Assembly (NCBI GenBank): GCA_016204975.1
Contig: JACQJP010000050.1
Span: forward strand, 1 to 51,778
DNA length: 51,778 bases
DNA from: Elusimicrobiota bacterium
GTDB lineage: Bacteria; Elusimicrobiota; Elusimicrobia; JACQJP01
Direction: 5' to 3'
This document shows, piece by piece, positions 1 to 7,426 of this stretch (within the stretch, counting starts at the first letter, position 1; each line of letters opens with the position of its first letter). The position numbers and the translations under genes were made by a program. Below the pieces are notes generated by a model. The model did no database searches, was not told the DNA's origin, and was given only the letters and a program-made list of their open reading frames with translations.

Positions 1-103
1 AGGGGAGCTCTCGAACCCCTGACCGGTTATCAAAGGAAAGGGTCGGCGCGGGTCGTTGCCCGAAGGGCGCGCCGAGCCTGGGGTTCGACCCCCCTCAGGT
101 CCA
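1..103 (+). ncRNA. possible 3' end of tmRNA or a tRNA
   Basis: A T-arm-like hairpin is visible at 80-94 (GGGG, loop TTCGACC, CCCC). It is followed at 96-102 by CAGGTCC and A103, which would be an acceptor 3' strand with discriminator A. Position 100 is a T where alanine-accepting RNAs carry U70 of the G-U pair. Upstream are GC-rich dyads (GGCGCG...CGCGCC at about 45-74), as in tmRNA pseudoknots. The matching 5' acceptor strand is not in the window, so the RNA would start before position 1. The outer T-stem pair (T79/T95) is a mismatch and no CCA is encoded, so the call is weak. Confidence 0.3.
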
Positions 104-143
104 CGGTCTGACAGCAGGGAAGATCGAACCCAAAAATCCAAAC

Positions 144-1142
144 ATGTCTTCGGTCGCTTTGGTGACGGGAGCCTGCGGGTTTGTGGGCTCCCACATGGTG
201 GAGCTCCTGTTGGAAAAGGGCTGCCGAGTCCTCGCCACAGATCACCCCGCCGCCGATCCCTCGGCTTTACCCTCGCCGGCAGAATTCATTCCGGCGGACC
301 TCACCCAACCGGAAAGCCTACGGCCCATCCTGAGCCGATCTTTCCAGAAGGTATTTCACATCGCAGCCATCTTCGACTACAGCGCCCCCTGGAGAAAACT
401 CTGGGAGGTCAACTGCCTAGGCACCGAAAACCTCTTGAGACAGTTGACGGTGAAAAAGGGGGAGCTTCAAAGCATCGTGGTGTGGAGTTCCGGAAGCATC
501 TATGGAAACAACTTCCGCAAAGAGGCCCTCAAAGAGACGGAACCCCCCGCCCCCAAAAATAACTACGAACGCTCCAAACTCCTCCAGGAGGAAATCGCCC
601 TGGCCTTCTGCCAAAGGGAAAAACTGCCCATCGCCGTCATCCGCCCCTCCGCGATATACGGACCCCGCAGCCGCTACGGGCTCGCCGTGCCTGTCTTCCT
701 GATGCGGAAAGGCCTTTTAAAAATGATTCCTGGAGACGGCCAGGCCATTGGAGGATATATTCACGTGCGGGATGTAGCCGGGGCCGCGGAATTCTTAAGC
801 AACCAAAAAGAGGCGGTCGGCCAAGTCTATAACCTGACGGATGACAATACCACCACCATTGAAAACAGCTTTTTTCATGTGGCCAAGACCTTGGGGGTGC
901 GTCTCTACCCCATCCACATTCCCATGCCGTTGATTCGAGCCGCAGCCTGGCTGGATCAAACCGTCTGCCGCCTCCTGGGTAAAAGACCGACCCTGGAACC
1001 GGATTTTGTGGAATACCTTTCCCAGGATTTCTGGATGGACAACGCAAAGCTCAAGGCCCTAGGCTACCGCTTCGAGTTTCCGGACTTTAAGGTGGGTCTG
1101 GAGCAAACCATCCGGTGGTACCGGGAAAACCGATGGCTTTGA
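144..1142 (+). CDS. NAD-dependent epimerase/dehydratase (extended SDR)
   Basis: 332-residue Rossmann oxidoreductase of the extended short-chain dehydrogenase family. The dinucleotide-binding glycine motif TGACGFVG is at residues 8-15, with Asp33 at the end of beta-2 favouring NAD over NADP. The catalytic set is Ser115/Ser116 and Tyr141-x3-Lys145 (YERSK), followed by the RPSAIYGPRSRYG segment typical of sugar-nucleotide epimerases and sterol or flavonol reductase-like enzymes. The substrate cannot be read from the sequence. It heads a tightly overlapping set with a small membrane protein and an aldehyde dehydrogenase, which suggests a carbonyl or alcohol conversion rather than dedicated polysaccharide synthesis. 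The start ATG is well placed just before the Rossmann strand. Confidence 0.85.
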   Translation: MSSVALVTGACGFVGSHMVELLLEKGCRVLATDHPAADPSALPSPAEFIPADLTQPESLRPILSRSFQKVFHIAAIFDYSAPWRKLWEVNCLGTENLLRQLTVKKGELQSIVVWSSGSIYGNNFRKEALKETEPPAPKNNYERSKLLQEEIALAFCQREKLPIAVIRPSAIYGPRSRYGLAVPVFLMRKGLLKMIPGDGQAIGGYIHVRDVAGAAEFLSNQKEAVGQVYNLTDDNTTTIENSFFHVAKTLGVRLYPIHIPMPLIRAAAWLDQTVCRLLGKRPTLEPDFVEYLSQDFWMDNAKLKALGYRFEFPDFKVGLEQTIRWYRENRWL

Positions 1143-1537
1143 GCGATGCCTCCGCCCTTCACGCCAGTTTCCTCCTAGATACCTTCCTGCTGCTTCCCGC
1201 CTCCGGGTTCCTGATCGCCTACCTGACCCGCAACCGCCCGGACAAGGCTCCCGCTCTGGGAGGACTGACCCTCCTGGCCTTCTGGGCAATCGCCGGGGGA
1301 CTCTATTTTGACCTCTGGAACTTCCCCTTTCTGTCCGAGGCCGGGCAAGGCAACCATTTCATGTGGAACTCCGGCATCGAGCTTCTGGGGCTGTCGCCCC
1401 GGTGGCCCGCCCAACCGACCTATGCCGCCTTCTGGAGCCCGGCAAACCTTGCGGCGCTCATTTTATTTTTGGTGGCTTACCCCTCCGCCCTGGCTCTGGG
1501 GTACCGATGGGGAAATAGAAAATGGCACAGGGTATGA
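1133..1537 (+). CDS. small integral membrane protein, unknown function
   Basis: About 134 residues from the ATG at 1133, which overlaps the SDR stop by 10 nt; a GTG at 1115 in the same frame is an alternative. The protein has a hydrophobic segment near residues 13-30, a second (GGLTLLAFWAIAGGLYF) near 45-60 and a third near the C terminus (NLAALILFLVAYPSALALGY), so it is probably a three-helix inner-membrane protein. I do not recognise the family. Its position between an SDR and an aldehyde dehydrogenase, overlapping both, implies co-translation with them. Confidence 0.6.
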   Translation: MALSDASALHASFLLDTFLLLPASGFLIAYLTRNRPDKAPALGGLTLLAFWAIAGGLYFDLWNFPFLSEAGQGNHFMWNSGIELLGLSPRWPAQPTYAAFWSPANLAALILFLVAYPSALALGYRWGNRKWHRV

Positions 1538-2964
1538 TCCTGGAGATTCCCCCCGTGACCGCCGGGGACATTACAATTAAAGCGCAACAGGCGCGGGAGG
1601 CCCAAGGAGCATGGAAAAGGCGGCCCCTGGAGGAGCGCCTCCGGGCCCTACGACTTTTCTGGAGGAAGATTGAGGAAAACCGGACGGAGCTTTTGCGGAC
1701 GCTGCATGGCGACACCGGAAAGCCGCGAGATGAGATGGAAAATATGGAGCTGGCCGGGGCCGAGGCCATCTTCAAGTACTTTACCCGAAACGCGCGGAGC
1801 ATCCTGGCGGACCGGGCGGCTCCCACGCCCTGGATTTTGCTCAATAAGCGCGCCTTCATTCACTACGTCCCCCGGGGCATCATCGTCCTCATCACCCCCT
1901 GGAACGTGCCCTTCTTGATTCCCTTTGGGGATACCCTTCCCGCCCTGATCGCCGGAAACGCAGTGATGCTGAAGCCCTCCAGCAGAACGCCGCACACCGC
2001 CCTTTTCCTGGAAAGCCTCATCCGCCAGGTTCCGCAAATTCCCGAAAATCTCTTTCAAGTGATCCCCGCAAAGGGTTCGGAAGGGGAAGGCCTCCTCGAG
2101 GAGGCGGACATGGTGTTGTTCACGGGCTCGGTGGCTACCGGCCGCAGGGTCTACCAAAAAGCGGCGGAGAGGAAAATTCCCTGCGTCCTGGAGCTGGGGG
2201 GAAAACATCCCTTCCTGGTGTTTAGGGACGCCCCGCTTAAGCGCGCTGCAAAAGCCGCCGTCTGGGGAGCCTTCGCCAACTGCGGACAGCTCTGCATCGG
2301 GGTGGAGCGTGTCTTTGTAGCCAAAGAGATCTACGGGGAGTTTGCGAGCGAAGCGGCTCTCCAGATGAGCGCTTTGCGGCAGGGAGTGGATCTGCACCAA
2401 ACCCTGGATTTGGGAAGAATGATATTCCCCGGGCAGTTGGAAACGGTCCTGAGCCACCTTCAGGACGCCCAGGCCAAAGGGGCGCGAGTCATCGGAGGGC
2501 GCCTGGTGGATGCAGGTCAAGGGCTCCTGCGCCCGGCCTTGATTCTGGATGCGGACCTCTCCATGCGCGTCATGCAGGAGGAAACCTTCGGACCCGTGCT
2601 GGCCGCAATGCCCGTGGAAAACGAGGAAGAAGCCGTCTCCTTAGCCAACGCCCTGCCCCTGGGGCTGGCCGCCAGCGTTTGGACGAAAGACTTGGAAAAG
2701 GGAGAGGCCATAGCCAAAAGGATCGAGGCGGGCACCGTCTGTGTCAACGATGTCCTGACCCATTACGCCGTGGCGGGGCTTCCCTTTGGAGGGGTCAAGC
2801 AAAGCGGCCTGGGGCGCCGCCACAGCGAAGAGGGATTGCGGATGTTTTGCCAGGAGCAGGCGCTCTTTATCCACGAGTGGCCGAAAAATCTTCCGGACCT
2901 GTGGTGGTTTCCCTATAGGTCCTGGAAGAGCCGCTGGACCAGGTGGCTCTCCAAGCTGAGTTGA
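1522..2964 (+). CDS. aldehyde dehydrogenase family protein
   Basis: 480-residue NAD(P)-dependent aldehyde dehydrogenase that oxidises an aldehyde to the acid through a thiohemiacetal. Family signatures are in order: ITPWNVPF and the cofactor-binding KPSSRTP segment, the general base Glu224 in ELGGK, and the nucleophile Cys258 in GQLC, 34 residues later as is usual. EETFGPV and the C-terminal PFGGVKQSGLG follow. Length is normal. The start at 1522 has a G-rich stretch about 8 nt upstream. An ATG at 1534 would give a 4-nt ATGA overlap with the previous gene and is the main alternative. Substrate is unknown; the SDR neighbour suggests sequential carbonyl chemistry. Confidence 0.9.
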   Translation: MAQGMILEIPPVTAGDITIKAQQAREAQGAWKRRPLEERLRALRLFWRKIEENRTELLRTLHGDTGKPRDEMENMELAGAEAIFKYFTRNARSILADRAAPTPWILLNKRAFIHYVPRGIIVLITPWNVPFLIPFGDTLPALIAGNAVMLKPSSRTPHTALFLESLIRQVPQIPENLFQVIPAKGSEGEGLLEEADMVLFTGSVATGRRVYQKAAERKIPCVLELGGKHPFLVFRDAPLKRAAKAAVWGAFANCGQLCIGVERVFVAKEIYGEFASEAALQMSALRQGVDLHQTLDLGRMIFPGQLETVLSHLQDAQAKGARVIGGRLVDAGQGLLRPALILDADLSMRVMQEETFGPVLAAMPVENEEEAVSLANALPLGLAASVWTKDLEKGEAIAKRIEAGTVCVNDVLTHYAVAGLPFGGVKQSGLGRRHSEEGLRMFCQEQALFIHEWPKNLPDLWWFPYRSWKSRWTRWLSKLS

Positions 2965-3950
2965 TGGCTCGACTCACCTCGATCCTGAACGAATGGATCC
3001 ATGACATCGAAGAGGCCCGGTGCCTCTTCTACCAAACCTGGGGGCAAAATCTCATCGTCTCTCTGAGCGACGCTGAGCGCAGGCGATGGATCGGGGTGTT
3101 GGGAAAGCATGGACCCCACTTCCCCATCTTCGGCAGCAGCTTTGAAAACATTCTCCTCTACTGCCCACAGGAGCGTCTGGCCTACGGCCTGATTCAGGAA
3201 CAAATCCCCGAACTCTCCCTCCACTTCAGAGAGCGCAGCCTCCGCGCGGAATTTACGGGCCGCCTGGTGACCTATACCCCTCAACCTCAAGGAAGCGACC
3301 CCGGGACCTCCTGTCAACTGCGCTTGGCCTTTTCCACAAAACCGATGGGCAAGCAAAAAAAATTTTTGAAGCGCTTGCTCCCGGGAAACTCCAGGTTTGT
3401 GCCGGGCGCCGCTTTCGACAACCAATGGCTCTCCGGCGCAACACAAGAAAATTGGATCCTCCTGGGCCGGCAGCGCCTGAGTTTCCAGCCCCAACTCTCT
3501 TACGGCCACCTGGAAAACTCCCGGTGGAGCCTTTTGACCCCACGGCATTGGCACGCGCCCTTCCACTACCTGGGGCTCCTGGGACCCTCACTCAGCTTCC
3601 ACTATGAGTGGAATCTTCTGCCCTGGACCGGGAAGCACCCATTGGAAAAAGCGATCAGCAAAATCAAATCCAAGATCCGCGAGAAAAAAACCTTCAGCGC
3701 AAACCCTGCCGCTGCGCCGGCACCCTTCGCAGGGCTCCGGGTACCGGCCGGGGAGCCAGAGGCTCCCAGCGTGCCGGCACCCATGCCGCATCCTCAATGG
3801 AATATCCAAGAGCCTCAGATCCTGCTGACCTTTCCCTGGAACCTGGGAGGCTACATCTTCAAAAGACAGCTGGTATCCAGGAGGGACGCCGAGAACCAGG
3901 TGTGGTACGGCATCCAGGAAACCTTTGAGCACCCCACCCTGCCCCATTGA
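2964..3950 (+). CDS. hypothetical protein with embedded repeat
   Basis: 328 residues from the ATG at 2964, which shares one base with the aldehyde dehydrogenase stop (TGATG); a GTG at 2943 is also in frame. No signal peptide or membrane helix is evident. The sequence is rich in Trp, His and Pro (for example TPRHWHAPFHYLGLLGP) and I do not recognise a family. Around residues 240-275 lies a Pro/Ala-rich low-complexity stretch, part of which is encoded by the 51-bp dispersed repeat at 3725-3775. The region is therefore probably a linker that tolerated an insertion. Close coupling to the upstream gene suggests the same transcription unit. Confidence 0.65.
   Translation: MARLTSILNEWIHDIEEARCLFYQTWGQNLIVSLSDAERRRWIGVLGKHGPHFPIFGSSFENILLYCPQERLAYGLIQEQIPELSLHFRERSLRAEFTGRLVTYTPQPQGSDPGTSCQLRLAFSTKPMGKQKKFLKRLLPGNSRFVPGAAFDNQWLSGATQENWILLGRQRLSFQPQLSYGHLENSRWSLLTPRHWHAPFHYLGLLGPSLSFHYEWNLLPWTGKHPLEKAISKIKSKIREKKTFSANPAAAPAPFAGLRVPAGEPEAPSVPAPMPHPQWNIQEPQILLTFPWNLGGYIFKRQLVSRRDAENQVWYGIQETFEHPTLPH
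3725..3775 (+). repeat. 51-bp GC-rich dispersed repeat, copy 1 (inside a CDS)
   Basis: Matches 43438-43488 at 48 of 51 positions in the same orientation. It contains the perfect hairpin GGGAGCC-AGA-GGCTCCC at 3751-3767. In this copy the host frame reads it as FAGLRVPAGEPEAPSVP; in the other copy the host gene uses a different frame. Conservation therefore acts on the nucleic acid, not the peptide. Confidence 0.85.
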
Positions 3951-3982
3951 GCACGCAGATCCATCACCCGGCAGAAAAAATT

Positions 3983-3991
3983 TGCTAGGAT
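3983..3991 (+). promoter_or_regulatory. extended -10 promoter for the ACT-domain gene
   Basis: TGCTAGGAT (extended -10, TGn plus TAGGAT) ends 9 nt before the ATG at 4001. No convincing -35 is present, as is common with extended -10 boxes. Transcription would begin within about 3 nt of the start codon. The same arrangement occurs before the M16 gene and secA. Confidence 0.5.
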
Positions 3992-4000
3992 AGACTCAAG

Positions 4001-4417
4001 ATGACCAAAAAAACCGTCGCCCAGATCAGCATTCCGGTGCAGGACCGTCCCGGTACTCTTCGCCAGGTGCTGCGCACCCTATCCAACGAGAGCATCAACC
4101 TCCTGGCCGTTTCAGCGGAAGGAAACGGGGATGTCTGCTTCGTTCGTCTGATTACCGATCAAGAGGAGAAGGCCCTTCAGGTGCTGGACAAGGCCGGACT
4201 CCCCTTCTTCGTCAAACGCGTGTTCTTGGCGGAGCTTCCGGATAAGCCCGGCGCTCTGCACCGGCTGACGGACCAGCTGGCCAAAGAGGGGGTCAACATC
4301 CTGCAGATATACGGCACCTCCCACAACGAAGGACAATGCCGGATAGTCCTCTCCTTCCAAGACGACGACGAGGCCAACGCCCAAAAAGCGCTAGAACGAT
4401 ACTCCTCCAAGTCCTAG
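4001..4417 (+). CDS. tandem ACT-domain regulatory protein
   Basis: 138 residues made of two ACT domains and nothing else. The first begins with ISIPVQDRPGTLRQVLRTL (about residues 9-70) and the second with VFLAELPDKPGALHRLTDQL (about 74-135). Both carry the DRPG/DKPG turn where ACT domains bind amino acids or related small ligands at their dimer interface. Stand-alone double-ACT proteins are usually allosteric or regulatory; the ligand cannot be deduced. There is no good ribosome-binding site, and an extended -10 ends 9 nt before the ATG, so the mRNA may be leaderless. The gene is followed directly by the tRNA-Gly/tRNA-Cys pair. Confidence 0.85.
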   Translation: MTKKTVAQISIPVQDRPGTLRQVLRTLSNESINLLAVSAEGNGDVCFVRLITDQEEKALQVLDKAGLPFFVKRVFLAELPDKPGALHRLTDQLAKEGVNILQIYGTSHNEGQCRIVLSFQDDDEANAQKALERYSSKS

Positions 4418-4446
4418 TGCCCTCCGCGAGCAAGGGCGCGACCGAG

Positions 4447-4517
4447 GCGGGCGTAGTTCAATGGTAGAACGGCTCGTTGCCAACGAGTAAACGTGGGTTC
4501 GATTCCCATCGCCCGCT
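4447..4517 (+). tRNA. tRNA-Gly (GCC)
   Basis: Acceptor GCGGGCG pairs with CGCCCGC at 4510-4516, with discriminator T4517. The anticodon stem GCTCG/CGAGT holds the loop TTGCCAA with anticodon GCC, and the T-loop is TTCGATT. CCA is not encoded. Confidence 0.97.
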
Positions 4518-4544
4518 GTTTTAAAGATGGCTCTAAAAATTTTT

Positions 4545-4618
4545 GGAGCGGTACCCAAGTGGTCCAAGGGGGCAGTCTGCAAAACTGCTATTCGCCGGTT
4601 CGAATCCGGCCCGCTCCT
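4545..4618 (+). tRNA. tRNA-Cys (GCA)
   Basis: Acceptor GGAGCGG pairs with CCGCTCC at 4611-4617, with discriminator T4618, the expected U73 of tRNA-Cys. The anticodon loop CTGCAAA between GCAGT and ACTGC gives GCA. CCA is not encoded. It lies 27 nt after tRNA-Gly, probably in one transcript, and the M23 gene follows immediately. Confidence 0.97.
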
Positions 4619-4634
4619 GGGTCTTCTCGCCCCG

Positions 4635-5480
4635 ATTAAGATCGGGTCCCTGTGCCTTCTCGCTTCCTCGCCCGTCGCGGCGTTTGAGCCGCTCCTGGCA
4701 AGCTCCGCCATCGCTCAGGGCGAGACTCTGCGGATCTTGGTGGACAAGGTCCCGGAAAAAGCAAAAGTCATTGCGGAGCTGGACGGCAAAAAAATCCCCT
4801 TCTATCCCCTTTCCCCAGGCACCCAAAGGGCCTTGGTAGGGATCGGCCCGAACCGAGCCCCACAACCTACTCCTCTCACCATCCGTTGGAAGCGTCCTTT
4901 CCGGCCGGATCGAAAGAAAACCCTCCCCCTCCAGGTCCTGGCCGTTTCCTGGCCGCAAAGCAGCATCTTCATGCCTCCCAGGAAGATGGGCCTTCTAGAT
5001 GATGCGCGGCGCAAGCAAGGCCGGCAGCGCTTGGCTGAGGTTCTGAAGACAGAAACCCCCCAACAGAACTGGACGGGAAAATTCCTCCGGCCCGCCCGGG
5101 GGAAAATCCGGAGCAGCTTCGGAAAACAAAGGACCCTTCAGACCACAGGTCAAGAGCGGGACTGGGGGCAACACCGCGGGGTGGACATCGCCGCTCCCAA
5201 AAACACCCTGGTGCGTGCTTCCAACCGGGGCCAAGTGATTGCGGCGGAACCTTTTGTTCTGGAAGGCCGCCTCATCGCCCTCAACCACGGCCAGGGGATT
5301 CTCAGCCTCTACATGCACCTAGCCGAATTCCTTGTCAAGCCCGGGGAGGTAGTGGAAAAAGGGGCTCCCATCGGCCGAATCGGCTCCGAGGGGTTTTCCA
5401 CAGGATCCCACCTGCATTGGGCAATCTACGTCCATGGGGTTCCCGTGAACCCCCTCTCTTGGGAAAAAAGCGAATTCTAG
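4635..5480 (+). CDS. M23 (LytM-type) peptidoglycan endopeptidase
   Basis: Exported zinc metallopeptidase that would cut peptidoglycan peptides in the periplasm. An N-terminal beta domain (TLRILVDKV...) precedes the C-terminal LytM domain, with zinc ligands in HRGVD, a YMHL histidine and the HLH of GSHLHW, all intact. The start is the odd part. Between the tRNA-Cys 3' end (4618) and the mature domain no in-frame ATG, GTG or TTG occurs before 4737, yet the residues there (starting KIGSLCLLASSPVAAF, ending at SSAIAQ) look like a signal peptide. The ATT at 4635 gives the best signal sequence; CTG 4650, TTG 4737 and GTG 4740 are alternatives. The ATG at 4527 lies upstream of the tRNA and is unlikely. 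Product call is firm, start is not. Confidence 0.85.
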   Translation: MKIGSLCLLASSPVAAFEPLLASSAIAQGETLRILVDKVPEKAKVIAELDGKKIPFYPLSPGTQRALVGIGPNRAPQPTPLTIRWKRPFRPDRKKTLPLQVLAVSWPQSSIFMPPRKMGLLDDARRKQGRQRLAEVLKTETPQQNWTGKFLRPARGKIRSSFGKQRTLQTTGQERDWGQHRGVDIAAPKNTLVRASNRGQVIAAEPFVLEGRLIALNHGQGILSLYMHLAEFLVKPGEVVEKGAPIGRIGSEGFSTGSHLHWAIYVHGVPVNPLSWEKSEF

Positions 5481-5488
5481 ACGTTCCC

Positions 5489-5517
5489 TTGACCCCCCCT
5501 CCCTTTCGTGTTATCCT
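5489..5517 (+). promoter_or_regulatory. promoter of tRNA-Val (and probably thrS)
   Basis: TTGACC at 5489-5494, a 17-bp spacer and TATCCT at 5512-5517 form a sigma-70-type promoter, with a predicted start about 15 nt before tRNA-Val. There is no room for a separate thrS promoter outside the tRNA, so this one probably drives both. Confidence 0.55.
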
Positions 5518-5538
5518 TGATTCAGCGCTTGTTTTTAA

Positions 5539-5612
5539 GCCCGGTTGGCGCAGTTGGTTAGCGCGCTTCCTTGACATGGAAGAGGTCGTAGGTTCGAATC
5601 CTACACCGGGCA
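5539..5612 (+). tRNA. tRNA-Val (GAC)
   Basis: Acceptor GCCCGGT pairs with ACCGGGC at 5605-5611, with discriminator A5612. The anticodon stem CTTCC/GGAAG holds loop TTGACAT with anticodon GAC, and the T-loop is TTCGAAT. CCA is not encoded. The thrS start codon lies 5 nt downstream. Confidence 0.97.
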
Positions 5613-5617
5613 TTTAG

Positions 5618-7417
5618 ATGCCTCAAAGAGACCCGCAATCTAAGAAAATCGCTCCCGGCGATTCAGACTACCTGGAAAGGCTGCGCCATTCCTGCGCCCA
5701 TGTGATGGCGCAGGCCGTTCAGGAATTATTTCCCGGAACCAAGCTGGGCATCGGCCCAACCATCGAAAACGGCTTCTATTATGATTTCGACACCCAACAC
5801 CCCTTTACCCTTGAGGACTTGCCGAGAATAGAGGCCCGGATGCGGGAGATCGCCCATGGAAAACATCCCTTTATCCGCTCGGAAAAAAACAAACAAGAAG
5901 CCATCGAGTATTATAAAAGGAAGGAGGAAAAATTCAAAATCGAGATCATCCAAGAAATTCCGGAGGAAAAGGTCAGCTTCTACCAGCAGAATGGATTCAC
6001 TGACCTTTGCCGCGGCCCCCATATGACCTCCACGGAGGAAATCCGGCACTTCAAACTTCTCTCCATCTCCGGGGCCTATTGGAGGGGAAACGAGAAAAAT
6101 CCGATGTTGCAACGAATCTACGGCACCGCCTTTGCCGCCGAATCAGAGCTAAAAACGCACCTGGAACGCCTGGGGGAGGCCAAAAAAAGAGACCACAGAA
6201 AATTGGGCAAAGAACTGGACCTGTTCAGCATCCAGGAAAAGGCGGGGCCCGGGCTCATCTTCTGGCATCCCAAAGGGGCTCTCATTAGAAAAATCATTGA
6301 GGACTGGCTACGGGACGAAACCCTGCGACGAGGCTACTGCTTCGCATTCACGCCGCACCTGGCCCAACGCCAGCTCTGGGAGACATCGGGACATACTTCC
6401 TTTTATAAGGACAATATGTTCGCTCCCATTGAGGTGGACGCGGCACATTACCTTCTCAGACCCATGAACTGTCCCTTCCACATCCTGATCTATCAAGACA
6501 CCTTGCGCAGCTACCGGGAGCTCCCCCTGCGGCTGGCGGAGTTGGGGACGGTATATCGCTACGAACGCTCCGGGGTGCTCCACGGGCTTTTACGCGTGCG
6601 AGGGTTCACCCAGGATGACGCCCACATCTTCTGCACCCCCCAACAGATCAAGGCGGAGGTGGACGGCTGCCTGGATTTTGCCCTCCAGGTCTTTCAAACC
6701 TTCGGATTTACCCAATCCCAGGTGGACCTCTCCACCTGGGATGAAAAAAACCCTGGAAAATACTCCGGAAATGCGCAAGACTGGGAAAGAACCTCTGAAA
6801 TCCTCAGGAGCGTGCTTGAGGCGCGCGGGATCGCCTTCCGGGAAAGGAGGGGGGAAGCGGCCTTCTACGGACCCAAAATTGATCTCCAGCTCATTGACGC
6901 CATCGGAAGGAGCTGGCAGCTCTCGACGATTCAGCTGGACTTCAACCTGCCGGAAAAATTCCGACTGGAGTATGTTTCCGAAAGCGGATTGAGAGAAAGG
7001 CCTTGGATGATCCATCGGGCGCTTCTGGGTTCCCTGGAGCGCTTCTTCGGCATCTTAATCGAGCACCATGCCGGCGCCTTTCCCACGTGGCTGGCTCCCG
7101 TCCAGGCCAAGCTCTTGACCATCACCGACGCCCAGATTCCCTACGGCAAGGAGATTCTGAAAAAATTGCAGGAGGGCGGCGTGCGGACGGAAGGCGATTT
7201 TCGAGGGGAAAAGATAGGCCTGAAAATCCGGGAGGCCACTCTTCAAAAAATTCCTTATCTGATGATCGTAGGGAAAAAGGAGCAGGACGCTAAAACCCTA
7301 ACGCTGCGAGCCAGAAAGGGGGAGGATCTGGGCTCCCTGACGCCGGAACAGCTCATTCAAAAAATCAAAGAGGAGCTTCCTCACAAAGGACCCGAGCCAA
7401 TCGACCGGAGGGGGTGA
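5618..7417 (+). CDS. thrS: threonyl-tRNA synthetase lacking the TGS domain
   Basis: Charges tRNA-Thr with threonine and edits mischarged serine. The 599 residues begin almost at the N2 editing domain (His24-x3-His28, then Cys131 and His135 in CRGPH), so the roughly 60-residue N-terminal TGS domain of full-length enzymes is absent. The class II core follows with the threonine-binding zinc ligands Cys285 (MNCPFH), His336 (DDAHIF) and His483 (EHHAG), then the C-terminal anticodon-binding domain. The truncation is genuine: an in-frame TAG sits immediately before the ATG. That ATG is only 5 nt past tRNA-Val, leaving no room for a ribosome-binding site outside the tRNA. Confidence 0.96.
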   Translation: MPQRDPQSKKIAPGDSDYLERLRHSCAHVMAQAVQELFPGTKLGIGPTIENGFYYDFDTQHPFTLEDLPRIEARMREIAHGKHPFIRSEKNKQEAIEYYKRKEEKFKIEIIQEIPEEKVSFYQQNGFTDLCRGPHMTSTEEIRHFKLLSISGAYWRGNEKNPMLQRIYGTAFAAESELKTHLERLGEAKKRDHRKLGKELDLFSIQEKAGPGLIFWHPKGALIRKIIEDWLRDETLRRGYCFAFTPHLAQRQLWETSGHTSFYKDNMFAPIEVDAAHYLLRPMNCPFHILIYQDTLRSYRELPLRLAELGTVYRYERSGVLHGLLRVRGFTQDDAHIFCTPQQIKAEVDGCLDFALQVFQTFGFTQSQVDLSTWDEKNPGKYSGNAQDWERTSEILRSVLEARGIAFRERRGEAAFYGPKIDLQLIDAIGRSWQLSTIQLDFNLPEKFRLEYVSESGLRERPWMIHRALLGSLERFFGILIEHHAGAFPTWLAPVQAKLLTITDAQIPYGKEILKKLQEGGVRTEGDFRGEKIGLKIREATLQKIPYLMIVGKKEQDAKTLTLRARKGEDLGSLTPEQLIQKIKEELPHKGPEPIDRRG

Positions 7418-7426
7418 GGTCGCAAG

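Noticed and set aside
4527-4634. ATG at 4527 as start of the M23 gene
   Set aside because: Translation would run through tRNA-Cys, and tRNA processing would cut the message.
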